This document shows positions 12,564 to 24,303 of a stretch of 64,000 nucleotides of DNA, one piece after another (position 1 is the stretch's first letter; every line of letters starts with the position of its first letter). This DNA comes from Coleophoma eucalyptorum (taxonomy: Eukaryota; Ascomycota; Leotiomycetes; Helotiales; Dermateaceae): the NCBI GenBank assembly GCA_026120035.1, contig JALRME010000015.1, positions 947,779-1,011,778 on the forward strand. Direction: 5' to 3'. The translations under genes were made by a program, and so were the position numbers. The notes beneath the pieces are model-generated. The model did no database searches. It was not told the DNA's origin and saw only the letters and a list, made by a program, of their open reading frames with translations.

Positions 12564-14912
12564 ATGATTCCACCTCGACTATTTGTTGGCGATACAGAGC
12601 TGGGGAAGAAGGATGACGATCACAAAATGACCCCAAAGAGTCCCTTTGCGACATGGCAGAGCAACCGACGAGCGCCTCATCGGCGGAGTATGAAGAGGGT
12701 CGCCATTGTAGGGATCGTGTTGATACTTCTCTATTATTTCTTCAAGAATATGCCAACCGACTTGGAAAATCCGCGGCGGCGGCCCTCTTATACACACGGG
12801 GGATCAGAGTCTGCGCCTCCAAATACTGGTTCGACAACTGGTGCGCTGGCCCCTGGCGAAGCGCGAGACTTCGAGGGGCCAATTAAGTTCTATAAGTTGG
12901 CTTCCACTCTACATACACTTGTAAAGGTCAGGGGGGACGAGTCGCGCAATGATAATGTGGTGAGTGTGGTGTATGTGTCTTTGTTCGGATTCCGCTGATG
13001 AATACACGTAGCTTTTCGCTGCCGCGAGTCTCAAGAGTGCTTCGACGCTACTTCCCGTAGCCTGCGAGATGTCGTTGAAGCAGAGGAATAATGTGTTAGT
13101 GGAACCAATAAGGAGTATATTTGATGGGGCTGACGTGATATAAAGGCATTTTGCATTCATGTCAAGAGATGAAATATCCATGGATATCTTAAAGGCTGTA
13201 AATGGCGTTGGCGATGGTTGCGGAATATTCTTCCATGGTATGGATTCTTATGAACAATACCAGATCACTCTAACTTTGAATCAGATGCTCGACCAGACTT
13301 TTCACTTCGCAGTTCTGAATTTCGAATGGCCGTCAGCTCATCTGCCGCGCTGAACCACATCAACAATTTTATGCATCCTCAAGTTATCATTGTGAGTGTC
13401 TTGCTGCTCTACAGATTCTGTTTATTAAGACTGTCCTAGATTGATGGGACTGGCGATGAAGAAGCTTTCTTCTTGAAGGGCATCAGAGACCGAGCGTCCT
13501 CAATAAATCGTCCAATTATTGAACTGCCAAAAGATACCGAACAGAACCTTCTTTGGATAACAGAGCTGGATTGCGTTTCGCTAGAATGTAAGACAATGGA
13601 GCTTGTACTTCTGTGATCTTTAACTAATTCGATTTCAGCATGGAACAAAGTCCACTTTGACATTCTTATACACGCCCAACCTGGTGCATCTGGGTCGCTT
13701 ATAAGACTTCTCGAGTCTCTTAAGAAGGCAGACTATTTTGGCAGTCCCGTTCCACGACTAACAATTGAACTACCGGAGAAGATCGATGAACCTACGAAGC
13801 GATACCTCGAGAACTACGACTGGCCACCCCATAAAATAGCGCCACATAGTGGTACAAGTCAACTTTCTTTGCACCATCGTATCCCTGAAAAAGGACTCAC
13901 TCCAGAGGAAAACTCAATTCGCTTCCTTGAAGCATTCTGGCCTGCTCGGGCGGATTCCTCTCACATTCTCGTGCTATCACCTCAAGCGGAGCTTTCTCCA
14001 TTATACTTCCACTATTTGAAGTTTATGACATTGGAGTACAAGTACTCCAAGGTCCAGACTGAAGTAAACAAGAACCTCCTGGGCATAAGCCTAGACCTTC
14101 CTTCAACGTACCTCAATGATTCCACCCCATTCACCCCCCTACCTCAACCAAATACAAACAAAGCCACAGATGGAGCATCGCCCTTCCTCTGGCAGGCACC
14201 AAACAGTAATGCAGCCCTCTATTTTGGCGAGAGATGGGTCGAGTTGCACGAGTTCGTAAGCAACATACTTCTTTCTGAACACGCTTTGCCCCCGCCTGCA
14301 ACATTAGGAAAGAAACTGGTCAGCAAGACGTTCCCGTCATGGTTGGAACATATACTGAGATTAGCACGGGCGCGCGGTTATTGGATGGTCTATCCAAATT
14401 TTGACCGAGGAGACTCGATGGCCACAATACACAATGATTTGTATCGTGTTCCGGAAGAGTTTCCCGAGGAGGCGGAGACGTTGGCTCAAATTGATGCTGA
14501 TACGGAGCTTACGGCTGATCCTTCACACCATTTATCACTCAAGCATGAAGAGAAACCATTATCAACAGGGTCATTGCTCAAGTTCATGAACGGCATCTTG
14601 CCTAGAGTACTAGAAATGCCGATCCTCACTTGGGACGGCGAAGAGGTAGCTGTCATTGATATTGCCATAAACGCAGAAGCGTACAGCAAGATCTTTCGAC
14701 ACGAGATTGGAGGATGTGGTCTAGAAGTCCCTCCAAAGGAACGGGTTAATCTTTCGGCTCGTGATCTATTCTGCTTGCACGATTTAACTGAGGCTGCAGA
14801 GAATGCGAAAGCGGCGCCTTCGGCCAAAGAAGTGAAGACAACATTTGTAGCCACGGATTTGGCAACGGTTAAGCCTACAGACAAACCTGTCTTGGTTGTA
14901 GGGGCCGCGTAA
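12564..14912 (+). CDS. Type II membrane protein, putative fungal 'glycosyltransferase 2' family
   Basis: Six exons: 12564-12959, 13012-13094, 13146-13237, 13285-13391, 13440-13587 and 13639-14912, giving about 699 aa. All phases agree. The start is the first ATG in this frame. Residues 45-60 (VAIVGIVLILLYYFFK) form a single membrane anchor after a basic cytoplasmic stretch, so the bulk should lie in the Golgi or ER lumen. The segment FEGPIKFYKLASTLHTL followed by FAFMSRDEISMDIL, and the large C-terminal region with YWMVYPNFDRG, recall a widespread fungal family that databases call 'glycosyltransferase 2'. I cannot identify a catalytic DxD with confidence, so the enzyme name is tentative. The final TAA overlaps a strong donor (GTAAGT at 14909). 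Splicing to 14942 would extend the frame to 15202 but antisense to the DUF202 gene, so the stop at 14912 is preferred. Confidence 0.8.
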
Positions 14913-15072
14913 GTTGATTTTATCGGCGTTCGTCATATCACAGATACCTCATTCAGCGTTTGAGACCATTCTTGTATATTAACCAAGGTTTTTCTAATAT
15001 CATTCAAATCCAAACTCCTCGCTATGCAAAAGTGACTATGAAGATCATGGCTCCTGCTGCTCGCCAAGGGTA

Positions 15073-15805
15073 TCATGCCGATCTCTTGGAGTTAGTTGCT
15101 AAGAAAAGCACGCACACTACGATAATACAAAAGGCAATGATGGAGAGAACCTGCCTCACGTTAGCTTTACTCACATCCGACCCACCACATCCGTATAGCT
15201 AGCTTCGCATCCAAACCACGTAGAGATCGAACTCACAGTCTGCGTCTTCCACCCGGTCTGCACAATGGCAGCTCGACGGCTGTACTTATTCACCGTCTTG
15301 ATATAATTTCCAAAGCCAAGCGCGAGGCAAGCGGCGGAGAGGACCCAGAAGATGATGCCCAACGGCTTCGCCATGCGCAATTCGAAGTGAGTCGGTTTAC
15401 TCTTCAGATGAAAGCTGATGACAATGGCCACGCTCACAACCGCCATGTAGACGCTCAAGCGTAGGTATGAGAGGAAGGTGCGCTCGTTGGCGCAGTGGTC
15501 GCGTGCATCGCTGTTGCTGTTCTCGAACAGCAGCGGCCCGAAGAAGGGCGCGACGCAGAAGATGGATTCGCCGCTCTGGTGACTGTTTTCCCGCACAAAG
15601 ATCTGTCAGTTAGGGGATTGCCTGATTGTCCTGCAGCCGGCCTGGTGGTTTGGGCCGAACTTGAGTTTCTAGGACGCCAGTGCGACAGTCAGACTTACTC
15701 GGGTACATTGACGGGAGTTGGGTGCAAAGGGTTGTATAGCGGTCGGTAGGTATTTCGAAGTCGAGGCTGTGAAGCAGCCTCTTCCTCATCTCCGGATTGA
15801 GGCAT
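15073..15805 (-). CDS. DUF202 (YidH-like) integral membrane protein
   Basis: Small fungal membrane protein of the DUF202 family, function unknown; related domains occur in VTC proteins. The core exon (about 15602-15237) has the signature DHCANERTFLSYLRLSVYMA plus hydrophobic segments MAVVSVAIVISFHL and GIIFWVLSAACLALGF. An 86-nt intron (15236-15151, GTGAGT-GAGGCAG) joins ...WKTQT to the last exon (15150-15073), which encodes a third membrane helix, VLSIIAFCIIVVCVLFLA, and ends TNSKRSA. Without this splice the protein would lack the third helix. Exon 1 (15805-15699) starts MPQSGDEEEAASQPR. Its junction to the core exon is unclear by phase and may need a 9-nt microexon (ETQ) or another donor. 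The gene converges on the 12564 gene with only 160 bp between stops. Confidence 0.8.
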
Positions 15806-16637
15806 CTTTGGGAGATGCAGACGGAGACGGTCTTCCGCAGCTTCTGTCACCTCGTTCTTCTTTTCAATTCTTGGCTCGTGACAATCCCTTGTTCCCCAAG
15901 CCGCCGCCTTTCCTCCTCCCCGGCAGTGCGGTGATTGCTGCAGCGGTCATGCGCGCGTCGGACCGAGAGTAAATCCGGTGCGCTCGGCGATTGTTTGTCG
16001 TATGGCTTTGGTAATTGCGATCATAAGCCCTCCCATTTTGAAATGGTGGCCGGGCCTGTCCCCAATATATACCATATCGGCCGGTTGCTCGATGGAATGT
16101 GGTCATATCAAGTATCACGGCAGGGCCAGACCCCACGCGGCTATCCATATCGATGCAGCACCGTCCTGAAGCTGGCAGACATGGGAGACGGCTTTGTTAT
16201 CAGCCATATTCCGGTAATATTGGGAGAAGCATGGCAGGTTAGACTTTCTCCAATCGGTTAGTGCTCTTCCTCGTGCCCTTTGGCGGGGGGTTCTATTGGG
16301 CAATCGTGCAGCGCCGGCTTGACGCATTTCTTATCTGTTGGTAGCCTTGCTGCTGGGCGAAGCTCTGGTGGGGAAGTCCTCGCGATAATTCCGTCTTGTT
16401 GTTCAAAGATTTCTCGGTTTCTCCTCTTCTCCTGCATCGACTCTCCCTCTCCCATTCTTCCCCTTGCCGTCGGGGGCGAGTCTTGTTATCTCTATATAAG
16501 TGATATTCTGAGGGCTGCTCTCATACCTACGTCCCTCCGTATCTACATAGTTTTCCGTCTCGCCTCTGTCTTCAGTGTTGCGTGCACTGAGAAAACCCGG
16601 CGTCTTGGGACTCGCTCAGCCGTTGTAACCCGCCAAA
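15806..16637. promoter_or_regulatory. Shared intergenic region between divergent DUF202 and MATE genes
   Basis: 832 bp between opposite starts. The MATE-proximal part (16360-16600) is pyrimidine-rich with a TATATAAG at about 16492-16499, a reasonable core promoter element about 140 bp before the ATG. ORFs here match nothing I recognise. Confidence 0.5.
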
Positions 16638-18729
16638 ATGCCTTCTCTTCCCAAACCAATCCGAGAGTCTTCTTCAATCCGGAGCCATTCGCTCTCACGA
16701 TCGCCTTTCAGCAGATCTTTCCAGCCATCTTCTCCGCTGGCTCAGCTCTCAATTGAGCAGGATCTACTGGATGCCTCTGACGAAGACGGGGCTCTTGAGG
16801 ATGAGATTCCAAGTTCCGAAGATGATTCGTCTGAAGCCTCTACCGTGCGGCCGGATGCAAATTCACATTCCATGGCGAGCACGTTCAGACGGCCGAGTTT
16901 TGTAGCCTTTGGTGGACCCCGACCAGCCGTCACGCCACATGATAACGGAACCAACTATCTCACCAAAAAAGAAAAGAAACAATCGCGAAATGAAGAACGG
17001 AGTTTGTTGCGCGACAACCACCTAGCTCCACCAAAACATCCACATCCCGAAAACACAGAACAAAATGCTCTCAAGCGCATGTACAAATGGGCATTCAGCC
17101 CTAGGAGGCCGAGGGCCGAGGAAGACGAGGAGAATCAGGCCATACCATCGTTCACTAATGAGCCTTCCGAGACTTCATCGTTATTGCCCAATGGTGGATA
17201 TGAATCAGCAAGAACACAACATGAGAGGTTAAATCGCCAGTGGGAGGAGGCTGTTGCTGCTGGGTTGATCAAAACGACTTGGCAACGCGAAGCGAAGACC
17301 CTTGTGCAATACTCCAGTCCACTGGTCATCACTTTTGTCCTGCAATACTCTCTTACAGTTGCCAGTATCTTCACTGTTGGACATATTGGGAAACTCGAGC
17401 TTGGTGCGGTTTCTCTGGCGTCTATGACAGCAAATATTAGTGGTTATGCCATTTATCAAGGCTTAGCCACGAGTTTGGATACGCTCTGTGCTCAAGCTTA
17501 TGGATCCGGGAAAAGACAACTTGTTGGTCTACAGTTACAACGAATGGTGTATTTCCTTTGGCTTCTCACAATCCCCCTCGGCATAATCTGGCTCTCTGCA
17601 GAGAAAATCCTCGAGCATATCGTACCTGAGAAGGAATCTGCCCGGCTTGCTGGATTGTATCTGCGAGTTTTACTTATTGGTGCCCCGGGATATGCTGCTT
17701 TCGAGAGTGGTAAAAGATTTGTGCAAGCCCAAGGACTGTTCTCTGCTACTACCTATGTCCTGCTTATCTGTGCACCATTGAACGCTTTCATGAACTGGCT
17801 TTTTGTCTGGCACTTCAAATGGGGATTCGTTGGTGCCCCAATTGCTGTCGCCATCACAGATAATCTTTTGCCACTTTTCTTATTCTTATACGTGTACTTT
17901 GTCGATGGAAGACAATGCTGGAATGGTTTGACAAAGAAGGCTTTCAAGAACTGGGGTGAGTGATTTTCCCTGTTACGTGTATCTTTTTACCTTTTGCTAA
18001 TTGTATCAGGACCTATGATCAAACTTGCTCTGCCAGGCCTGTTGATGGTTGAGGCCGAGTACTTAGCATTTGAAGTCCTCACACTCGCATCCAGCTATTT
18101 CTCAACAACCCATCTCGCAGCTCAAAGTGTTCTTAGCACCATTACGGCCTTGACTTTCCAAATTCCCTTCCCGATCTCGATTGCAGCATCAACGCGTGTG
18201 GCGAACCTCATCGGAGCGACCTTGAGCGATGCTGCCAAGACGAGTGCCAATGTGACATTTGTCGCTGCTATCTTCGTTGGTACATTCAATGTCATCCTTC
18301 TCTCCTCTCTGCGAAATTATATCCCACAACTCTTTACCAACGACCAAGCAGTCGTCGACCTGGTTGCACAAGTCCTTCCTATCTGCGCTGCTTTCCAACT
18401 TTTTGATGCTATTACCGCCAACTGCAACGGTCTACTCCGTGGCCTTGGATTCCAGGAAATTGGTGGCTACGTAAATCTATTCTGTTATTATGTTATTGCT
18501 ATGCCTATCTCTTTTGGCACCGCTTTCGGTCTTGGATGGGAGTTACAGGGTTTGTGGAGCGGAGTTGCTATTGCTCTTGGATTGTAAGTCCCATCATCTC
18601 CGGAATCGTCTCTGGGAAATTCGAGCTAATCATTATCACAGGGTTGCATTCATCGAAGGTTATTTCATCTACACAGCCGATTGGGAAAAGGCTGTGGAAG
18701 ACGCCCAGGGACGAAATGCTGCCGGATAA
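16638..18729 (+). CDS. MATE family multidrug/toxin efflux transporter
   Basis: Cation-coupled antiporter that exports organic compounds across the plasma or vacuolar membrane. Exons 16638-17955, 18010-18583 and 18642-18729 give 659 aa. The first 215 or so residues are hydrophilic, Ser-rich and acidic (a cytoplasmic extension usual in fungi). The MatE core follows: SPLVITFVLQYSLTVASIFTVGH, then ATSLDTLCAQAYGSGK (the conserved first-repeat motif) and FVQAQGLFSATTYVL. The second repeat contains QSVLSTITALTFQIPFPIS and CNGLLRGLGFQEIGGYVN, the paired motif of the family. About 12 membrane segments are expected and the hydrophobic blocks are consistent with that. The end reads DWEKAVEDAQGRNAAG. Substrate cannot be inferred. 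Confidence 0.93.
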
Positions 18730-20465
18730 AGCAGACGGTGTCTACTCTGTCTTCTCTTGAATTCTGCGTCATTTTTGCGGATCTATTTAGCCTAGCTTTT
18801 TTGGATATGACTTAATGTTTACAAGATTTGCGGGACTGTATAGAAAGAAAGATTTTAATGACGCATACACGAATACTAAAAAAGTTATGCCAGGGCTTCC
18901 TTCGTTTATCAGGAAGTACCTTCTTCTGCCAAAGAGACATTGCCTAGTCTGATCATACGGAGGTTTTTAGAGTGATGTGAATGTTCCAAAAGATCAGAAC
19001 ATCTTCTTCTGAAGTACTTCTCTAAACTGTCGCTGGTAGATCGTACAGGTCGAAAGAGAAGTGCCGGAATGCCCTGCGAGGATGTTTTAGTATGTATTGT
19101 ATGGTTGGTGGCGCAAAGGAGGGAAGGCGTTCATGGAACTTACATTGTGAGGAAAGAATTTGGCCTTACTTGCGACAGCTCTGAGCAAGTGAAGGTTGAG
19201 ATTGCCTTGCGAAGACGAGATCGTGCAAACAGCATAGCCGTGTGCTCAGCAAGAGTTGAGCTTTTTGAAGAAACAACCCGATCTGAAGCTGGTTCGCGCG
19301 TGGGGGGTGTCGTGTAATTCTGGATTTGGTTTCCCTAGGCGACACTCGTGGCGTCCTGAGTGAGAATAGATTATTTTCTACTTGATGAAACTCTCTTTCG
19401 CACAACCCACATTTCTGTTTCGAGACATCTCTCGCATAGGACACATAAGTAAAGCCTCTATTATCAATCCATGATTCACCCTTGATCCAGGCACGTAGCA
19501 TATAGTGACAGATTTGAACAAAAGCAGCGACGCATATGAGAATACCCCAGCACAAACACAGGTCAAGCTAGTCTTTCATAACCTAATCAATATCCTCGAA
19601 TGATGAAATCCACGTTATATGACTATATTACTTTTAAGAAATCTTATTCTCAGTAACGAGGAAGATGCTCTTGAAGATATGCAGTATAAGTCTTAGGGAA
19701 GACAGCATGGAAGTTGATTACGTTGCATCCAACCCCATTTTCACTCCTACGGAGCATGTTCTCGAGTGACTTTTATTATTGCCGGCTAAGGGTTCTGTGC
19801 ATCCGGAAGGAATTAATATATTTTACATGTTAGTGATCAGTATTTGATCTAGCTGGTGCATCAATTTCGTCCAGTGAAAACCTCTGTGGTTGGTTTCAGA
19901 CATTTCTGTGCAGAATAGAAGATGACGACGCAGACTAAGTGTGTGAACTTAATAGTGGCAGTAGTAGACCAAATTCATGTTTAACACAAAACAACCTTGG
20001 GCGGAATGTTTGGTGCTATATGGACAACAGATGCTAATTTCGAGCTTCAACATTCGAGTAGTACAAACGAATCCCAAGCGCTCTATTTCATTATAAAAAT
20101 AGTTTTAGCTTTGGGCTTCTAAGGCGTCGGCGCCTTTGTCAGAGTACTAGGGGAAAGTGATTGTGATAATTCCAGGGTCAAAATCTGGAATGGCGTTGCC
20201 CATACAGTCTTCCTACCACATAAGACTATGGTAGGAGCTTTGAGCTGGAGGTATTAGATCATGAAAAATGAGTGCCACATGAAGCAAGCTTCATGAAGAT
20301 AGAATAAGATTGAAAAGAAACAAACTTATTGAGCTTTGATCATAAGAAATATTCCAAACGATCTGGCTGCAGGAGCCATTGACAAATGAAGCACGCAAGC
20401 AAACGATTTTATTAGAAATACTCAAAAGGAATGGTTCATCTGCTTCGGATTCGTGCTTTGTAGAT
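18730..20465. other. Intergenic region, about 1.7 kb, no supported gene
   Basis: Lies between the 3' ends of the MATE gene and the minus-strand NECAP-like gene. The longest ORF (minus, 19166-19555, 129 codons) begins with a hydrophobic stretch but matches no family and has no plausible splice context. The rest is A/T-rich with scattered stops. Both 3' UTRs lie here. Confidence 0.5.
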
Positions 20466-21275
20466 CTATTGGAACTCTCCAAATTCACCATCATCGAAAC
20501 CCAGGTCCTCCATCGTGCCAGCCTTGGGCACTTCCATATTCTGACTCAGTCTCTTTTGTGCCTTGACTTCTGACGCACTGGGAGGAGGTGGTAAGAATGA
20601 CCCGAGACCACCACCGCTGACGGGCGGTGGAGGTAATGAAAACCCTCCCGAACCCTGGCTTGTCTCCTCAGATTTCGGTGGATTCCTCCTACCCATACCT
20701 CTTCCTCCAATGTTGACCGTTATTGTCTCCCCCTCCTTCAGACTAAAGTCCTTCTTCTCAGGTACTGGCTCCTTGGCCTTCACCACCTTCTTACCAGTGG
20801 AAGGTGCTCCGGTATTCTCCAAACCAAGCGTCTTCCTAACCTCTTGCAATGAGACACTGAAATCGAAGGCTTCGCTCCTCTCCTCGAACCCAATTCCTAG
20901 GACAGCTTTTCGGCCTCCCTCGCCCTGTACCCTGAGTGCAAAGAATCTCGAAGAGTCCAGAACCTGCTCAACTACCGAAGCCACGACATAAGGGGCTGCT
21001 GCAAAAAGCTGTCCATTGCTGGGGTCCTCCAGTAACACATCTGTCTTTACCGACTCTTCGCCGTTGGGCTGTGGAATAGCTGTCTCAAGGATTCGAACAC
21101 GCGCTGTGAAGATCTGGCGCTTATTATTGTCTGCAGTCCAGGTTGCCGCAACGTAACCTTTATTGCTGGTGAGTGGTGGGATATTGTAGACGTGGACTGA
21201 GGGTGCAATGAAGAGGACTCGTTGAATGGCATCGGGTGGGAGGGGTCGTCCCGTGGAGGGGTCGATGGATTCCAT
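20466..21275 (-). CDS. NECAP-like adaptin-ear-binding coat-associated protein
   Basis: Clathrin-mediated endocytosis accessory protein with an N-terminal PHear (PH-like) domain. It is a single exon of 269 aa. The start at 21275 (MESIDPSTGRPLPPDAIQRV) is preferred over the in-frame upstream codon because the conserved domain begins immediately after it. The PHear domain spans about residues 14-150: VLFIAPSVHVYNIPPL, GYVAATW, then FFALRVQ and GIGFEERSEAFDFSVSLQE, a strong family signature. The tail is Pro/Gly-rich with several PPPP runs and ends DDGEFGEFQ in place of the animal WVQF adaptor-binding end. It is divergent from the eIF2B alpha gene with 356 bp between starts. Confidence 0.88.
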   Translation of the reverse strand: MESIDPSTGRPLPPDAIQRVLFIAPSVHVYNIPPLTSNKGYVAATWTADNNKRQIFTARVRILETAIPQPNGEESVKTDVLLEDPSNGQLFAAAPYVVASVVEQVLDSSRFFALRVQGEGGRKAVLGIGFEERSEAFDFSVSLQEVRKTLGLENTGAPSTGKKVVKAKEPVPEKKDFSLKEGETITVNIGGRGMGRRNPPKSEETSQGSGGFSLPPPPVSGGGLGSFLPPPPSASEVKAQKRLSQNMEVPKAGTMEDLGFDDGEFGEFQ

Positions 21276-21631
21276 TGTGAAAAGTGTAGACGATGCGAGA
21301 CTACAATACTGCGGGCATTTCAATGTGGGGTGGAGATGGTCGAGATGGTCGAGAAACTGTGCAGAGTGATAGCAGGTCTCTAAGGTGACCAGGTCAGGTT
21401 ACATATCCAGACCAGGCACGAGCTTCAAAAGTCAATACATTTCATCCAATGTCAGGAGCCTATCGTTATCGCACACAGCCTTGGAGCTGGGCGAGAGTCA
21501 CGTGATTTTGGGAGAACCCTGTCAAGGATGTGTGAACAAAGGCTGAGGTGACCTCATGCAGAAGACGAGCCTTTCTTGTGACTCCCATGATTCAACTTGA
21601 AGACTTTTGAAGAAAACGAGGCAATTGATAC
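21276..21631. promoter_or_regulatory. Shared promoter region of divergent NECAP-like and eIF2B alpha genes
   Basis: 356 bp between opposite start codons. It includes a short direct repeat GAGATGGTC at 21331 and 21340, and a CACGTGA element at 21499-21505. The CACGTG core is a known bHLH/E-box site in fungi; its use here is inferred only. Confidence 0.5.
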
Positions 21632-23013
21632 ATGATGGACGACGAGACGCCAACTCGTGAGTCCCTTTGAACCTGCCGGATACACTTTCTAGCGCTTGCC
21701 TATCCCTCTAAATCCCTAGTGCGTTGGCGATCAGCCTTACTGACACGGCATGGGAAAAAAAGCAGATGCATCGCGACCATTCACCCCCGGACAGGAAGGC
21801 ACCACAACACCTCCACCCTTAGCAGGACATCCTCCAGCTTTGCACAGAATGGCGACCGTGGGCAACGCTCCAGCCATGACCTCTACCGGTGGTTCTTTCG
21901 AGTATGTCGCGACCACAATTGCGCGTCAATAGCTACTGACTCATACCCAGTATCGTGGAGACGTACCACCGTCTTCTGGCTGAGGACCCCGATCTTACTA
22001 TGCCCGTCGCTGCCATTGAGGCTCTGATTGAGATGCTCACGCACTCGCAGGCCGTCACCATCATGGAAACCCTCGATCTTGTCAAAGCACAATCCGACTA
22101 TCTGAAATCTCGAATACCCAACTCGATATCTTTGTCTGCTGGTACTGATCTTTTTCAACGCTATATGATCTCCTCCTTGAAACCATCTAGTACGGGCAAC
22201 TTTGAAACTGTGCGACAGCATCTCTTGACCAATGGCCGGTTGTTCGTGACGAGAGCTAAGGACGCAAGGCAAAGAATTGCAGCATATGGCAGACATTTTA
22301 TTAGGGACGGTAGCGTGGTTATGACCCAGGGTGGTTCAAGAGTTGTAGGAAACTTACTATCCAAGGCTGCTGAGGCTAGTGCCAACGGGGGAAATGTACG
22401 ATTTAAGGTCATCTACGTGATGAACGAGGGCCGCAACACCGAGTGCAAGGCTGTTGTTTCTTTATTACGAGCAAAGGGCGTACCAGTTGCAACCATATCA
22501 GAGGGCGCTGTAGCATATGCTATGGGCAAAGTCGACCTGATCATCGTTGGAGCAGAAGGAGTTGTTGAGAATGGTGGTATCATCTCCCGTATGGGAACGT
22601 ACCAAATTGCCCAACTTGCAAAAGCTGCTGGCAAGCCCTTCTATGTCACCGCCGAAAGTCATAAGTTCGTTAGACTTTATCCACTTGGACAGTATGACCT
22701 GGGCATCGAACAGAAGGTTATTGATTTCCACACCGAGGATGATGACTTCCTGTCCCCCGAGGAAAAGAAGTTTGCCGACAGAACTCCTACGAAGGACGAG
22801 CGTATGGACTACTTTGCACATACGCACATTGGAAGGCAACAAACAAGCTCTACGGCAGAAGCTGTTGATTTCACAGTGAGTTTCGTCTTATATGGTGTCA
22901 GGATTAAGCTTACATTAGTTCAGCCTCCTGCCTTGATCTCAGCTTTGATTACCGAATCTGGTGTATTAACCCCAAGTGCTGTCAGCGAAGAACTTATTAG
23001 TGTATGGTACTGA
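21632..23013 (+). CDS. GCN3: Translation initiation factor eIF2B subunit alpha (GCN3 type)
   Basis: Regulatory subunit of the eIF2 guanine-nucleotide exchange factor; it senses phosphorylated eIF2 alpha in general amino-acid control. Four exons: 21632-21656, 21766-21901, 21951-22875 and 22924-23013, about 391 aa. The body has the eIF2B/MTNA-like fold signatures: ALIEMLTHSQAVTIMETLDL, GSVVMTQGGSRVV, VIYVMNEGRNTECK, VDLIIVGAEGVVENGGI, and AAGKPFYVTAESHKFVRLYPL. The last intron (22876-22923) restores VDFTPPALISALITESGVLTPSAVSEELI, the family C-terminus; unspliced, the frame reads nonsense after VDFT. The first ~60 residues (Pro/Thr-rich, from exons 1-2) extend beyond yeast Gcn3. A shorter isoform could start at an internal Met in exon 2 (RMATVGN or AMTSTGG). 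Confidence 0.93.
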
Positions 23014-24095
23014 AAGGTACTCTATCACATATGATATGCCTTCGGAGCAGACTTTCAATAGGAAGTCGAGAGTCTACGCGCTCCTAATACTATCAGCTCC
23101 TCGCTTCATACGGTTGCACGCCAAGGTTAAAATCCTTAGGCAGACTTCGGTGGAGGCGAATCGGCATCAGTAGTAGTACCGAGCCATGAAGTTTGAGCAG
23201 GCCAGATATGTTGAGGCGGAGCGATTGGCCGACTTCAGAGCGGGTTGAGGGACAGCAGGGTACTTTAACAACTAGATCACTACGATGACATGTACGATCC
23301 TTACTGTGTAGCAGCTGGAAGTTATGATATATAAAGATTCATCAATTGAAAATATCTCAGTACAGGCGGTAAAAATAAGCGAGCCCCCCCCCCCCATGCC
23401 AAAACATCAATTTCGAATATAACGAGAATATCAACGCCATCTATCACTATAGCATACCTTCGATATAGATGTTGGACTTCTGTGGCCATTATATTCCGCG
23501 TGTACTGTGTGTTCGTTCCGCCGTTATGAAACGATAAGAATTCAACTCGAACTCGTTCTTGCAAAAAAAAATATTTCTTGACCCAATTAAATTTATTCAT
23601 GGTTTTTCAAAGAGAGTGTAACGGGTTGACCCTTTTGTAATAATCTTTTTGTAAAATATACCACTTCTGCGAGAGAAATGCGTCTGGGTCAGTGGCTATC
23701 ATTTCAAAGGAAGCCTCCTGACATTTAATTCAATCTTGGACCATTAAGTTTGCGTGTAGAGAATTATGATTCCTACCAGAAATTTGATTTTTGCTGAGAG
23801 AAGTTACAGTTTGGTGATATCCGCTCCACGAAAGACTAGCAGATTAAAAAGGAAAATATTTTATTCTGTGAACTTCTTTGAAAACTGGCAGGATATCATC
23901 TAGATTGTCATAGCTGTGTTTGCAGATTTTACAACAGCATGTTTGTCTGTCTGTGTGTTGGGGGGGGGGGGAGGGGTCAGTTATGATACAGAACCATGCA
24001 AGATTTCTAACATTTTTTTCCTGAACAGAGCAATCAGCATTATGATATAAGGTAAGTTAACGAACTTGGAAAACAAGAACAGCTCAAAGCGTTAT
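23014..24095. other. Intergenic region, A/T-rich, no supported gene
   Basis: About 1.1 kb between eIF2B alpha and the tRNA cluster. It contains a C12 tract (23384-23395) and a G12 tract (23960-23971) in A/T-rich sequence. No coding sequence is recognised. Confidence 0.5.
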
Positions 24096-24198
24096 GGTCG
24101 GGTGGTGTAGTTGGTTATCACGTTTCGTTAACAATCTCCGGTTTCACAATCGGTTATTCGCCCCGAAAAGGTCCTGGGATCGAGCCCCAGCCTGATCA
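24096..24198 (+). tRNA. tRNA-Val(AAC), intron-containing, copy 1
   Basis: The full cloverleaf folds by eye. Acceptor stem GGTCGGG/CCTGATC with discriminator A73. D stem GTGT/TCAC with loop AGTTGGTTA. Anticodon stem TTTCG/CGAAA around loop TTAACAC, anticodon AAC at 24130-24132. T stem CTGGG/CCCAG. A 29-nt intron (24134-24162) follows position 37, the normal site. The mature length is 74 nt before CCA. A nine-T Pol III terminator lies at 24216-24224. Oddity: position 54 is A instead of T (T loop ATCGAGC), which also changes the B box from GGTTCGA to GGATCGA. Valine identity is consistent with AAC and A73. Confidence 0.85.
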
Positions 24199-24303
24199 GC
24201 AGCAGCTTTCAGTTCTTTTTTTTTCTCTCTAAGCAGAGCAACAACTATTCTTATATAATGCAAATTAAGCGTCTGGGATAACAAGAACAGCTCAAAGCAT
24301 TAT

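Noticed and set aside
15864..16261. Overlapping ORFs on both strands between DUF202 and MATE genes
   Set aside because: Occupy a divergent promoter region and show no protein character.
19166..19555. 129-codon minus-strand ORF with hydrophobic start
   Set aside because: No recognised domain, composition not protein-like after the first 30 residues.
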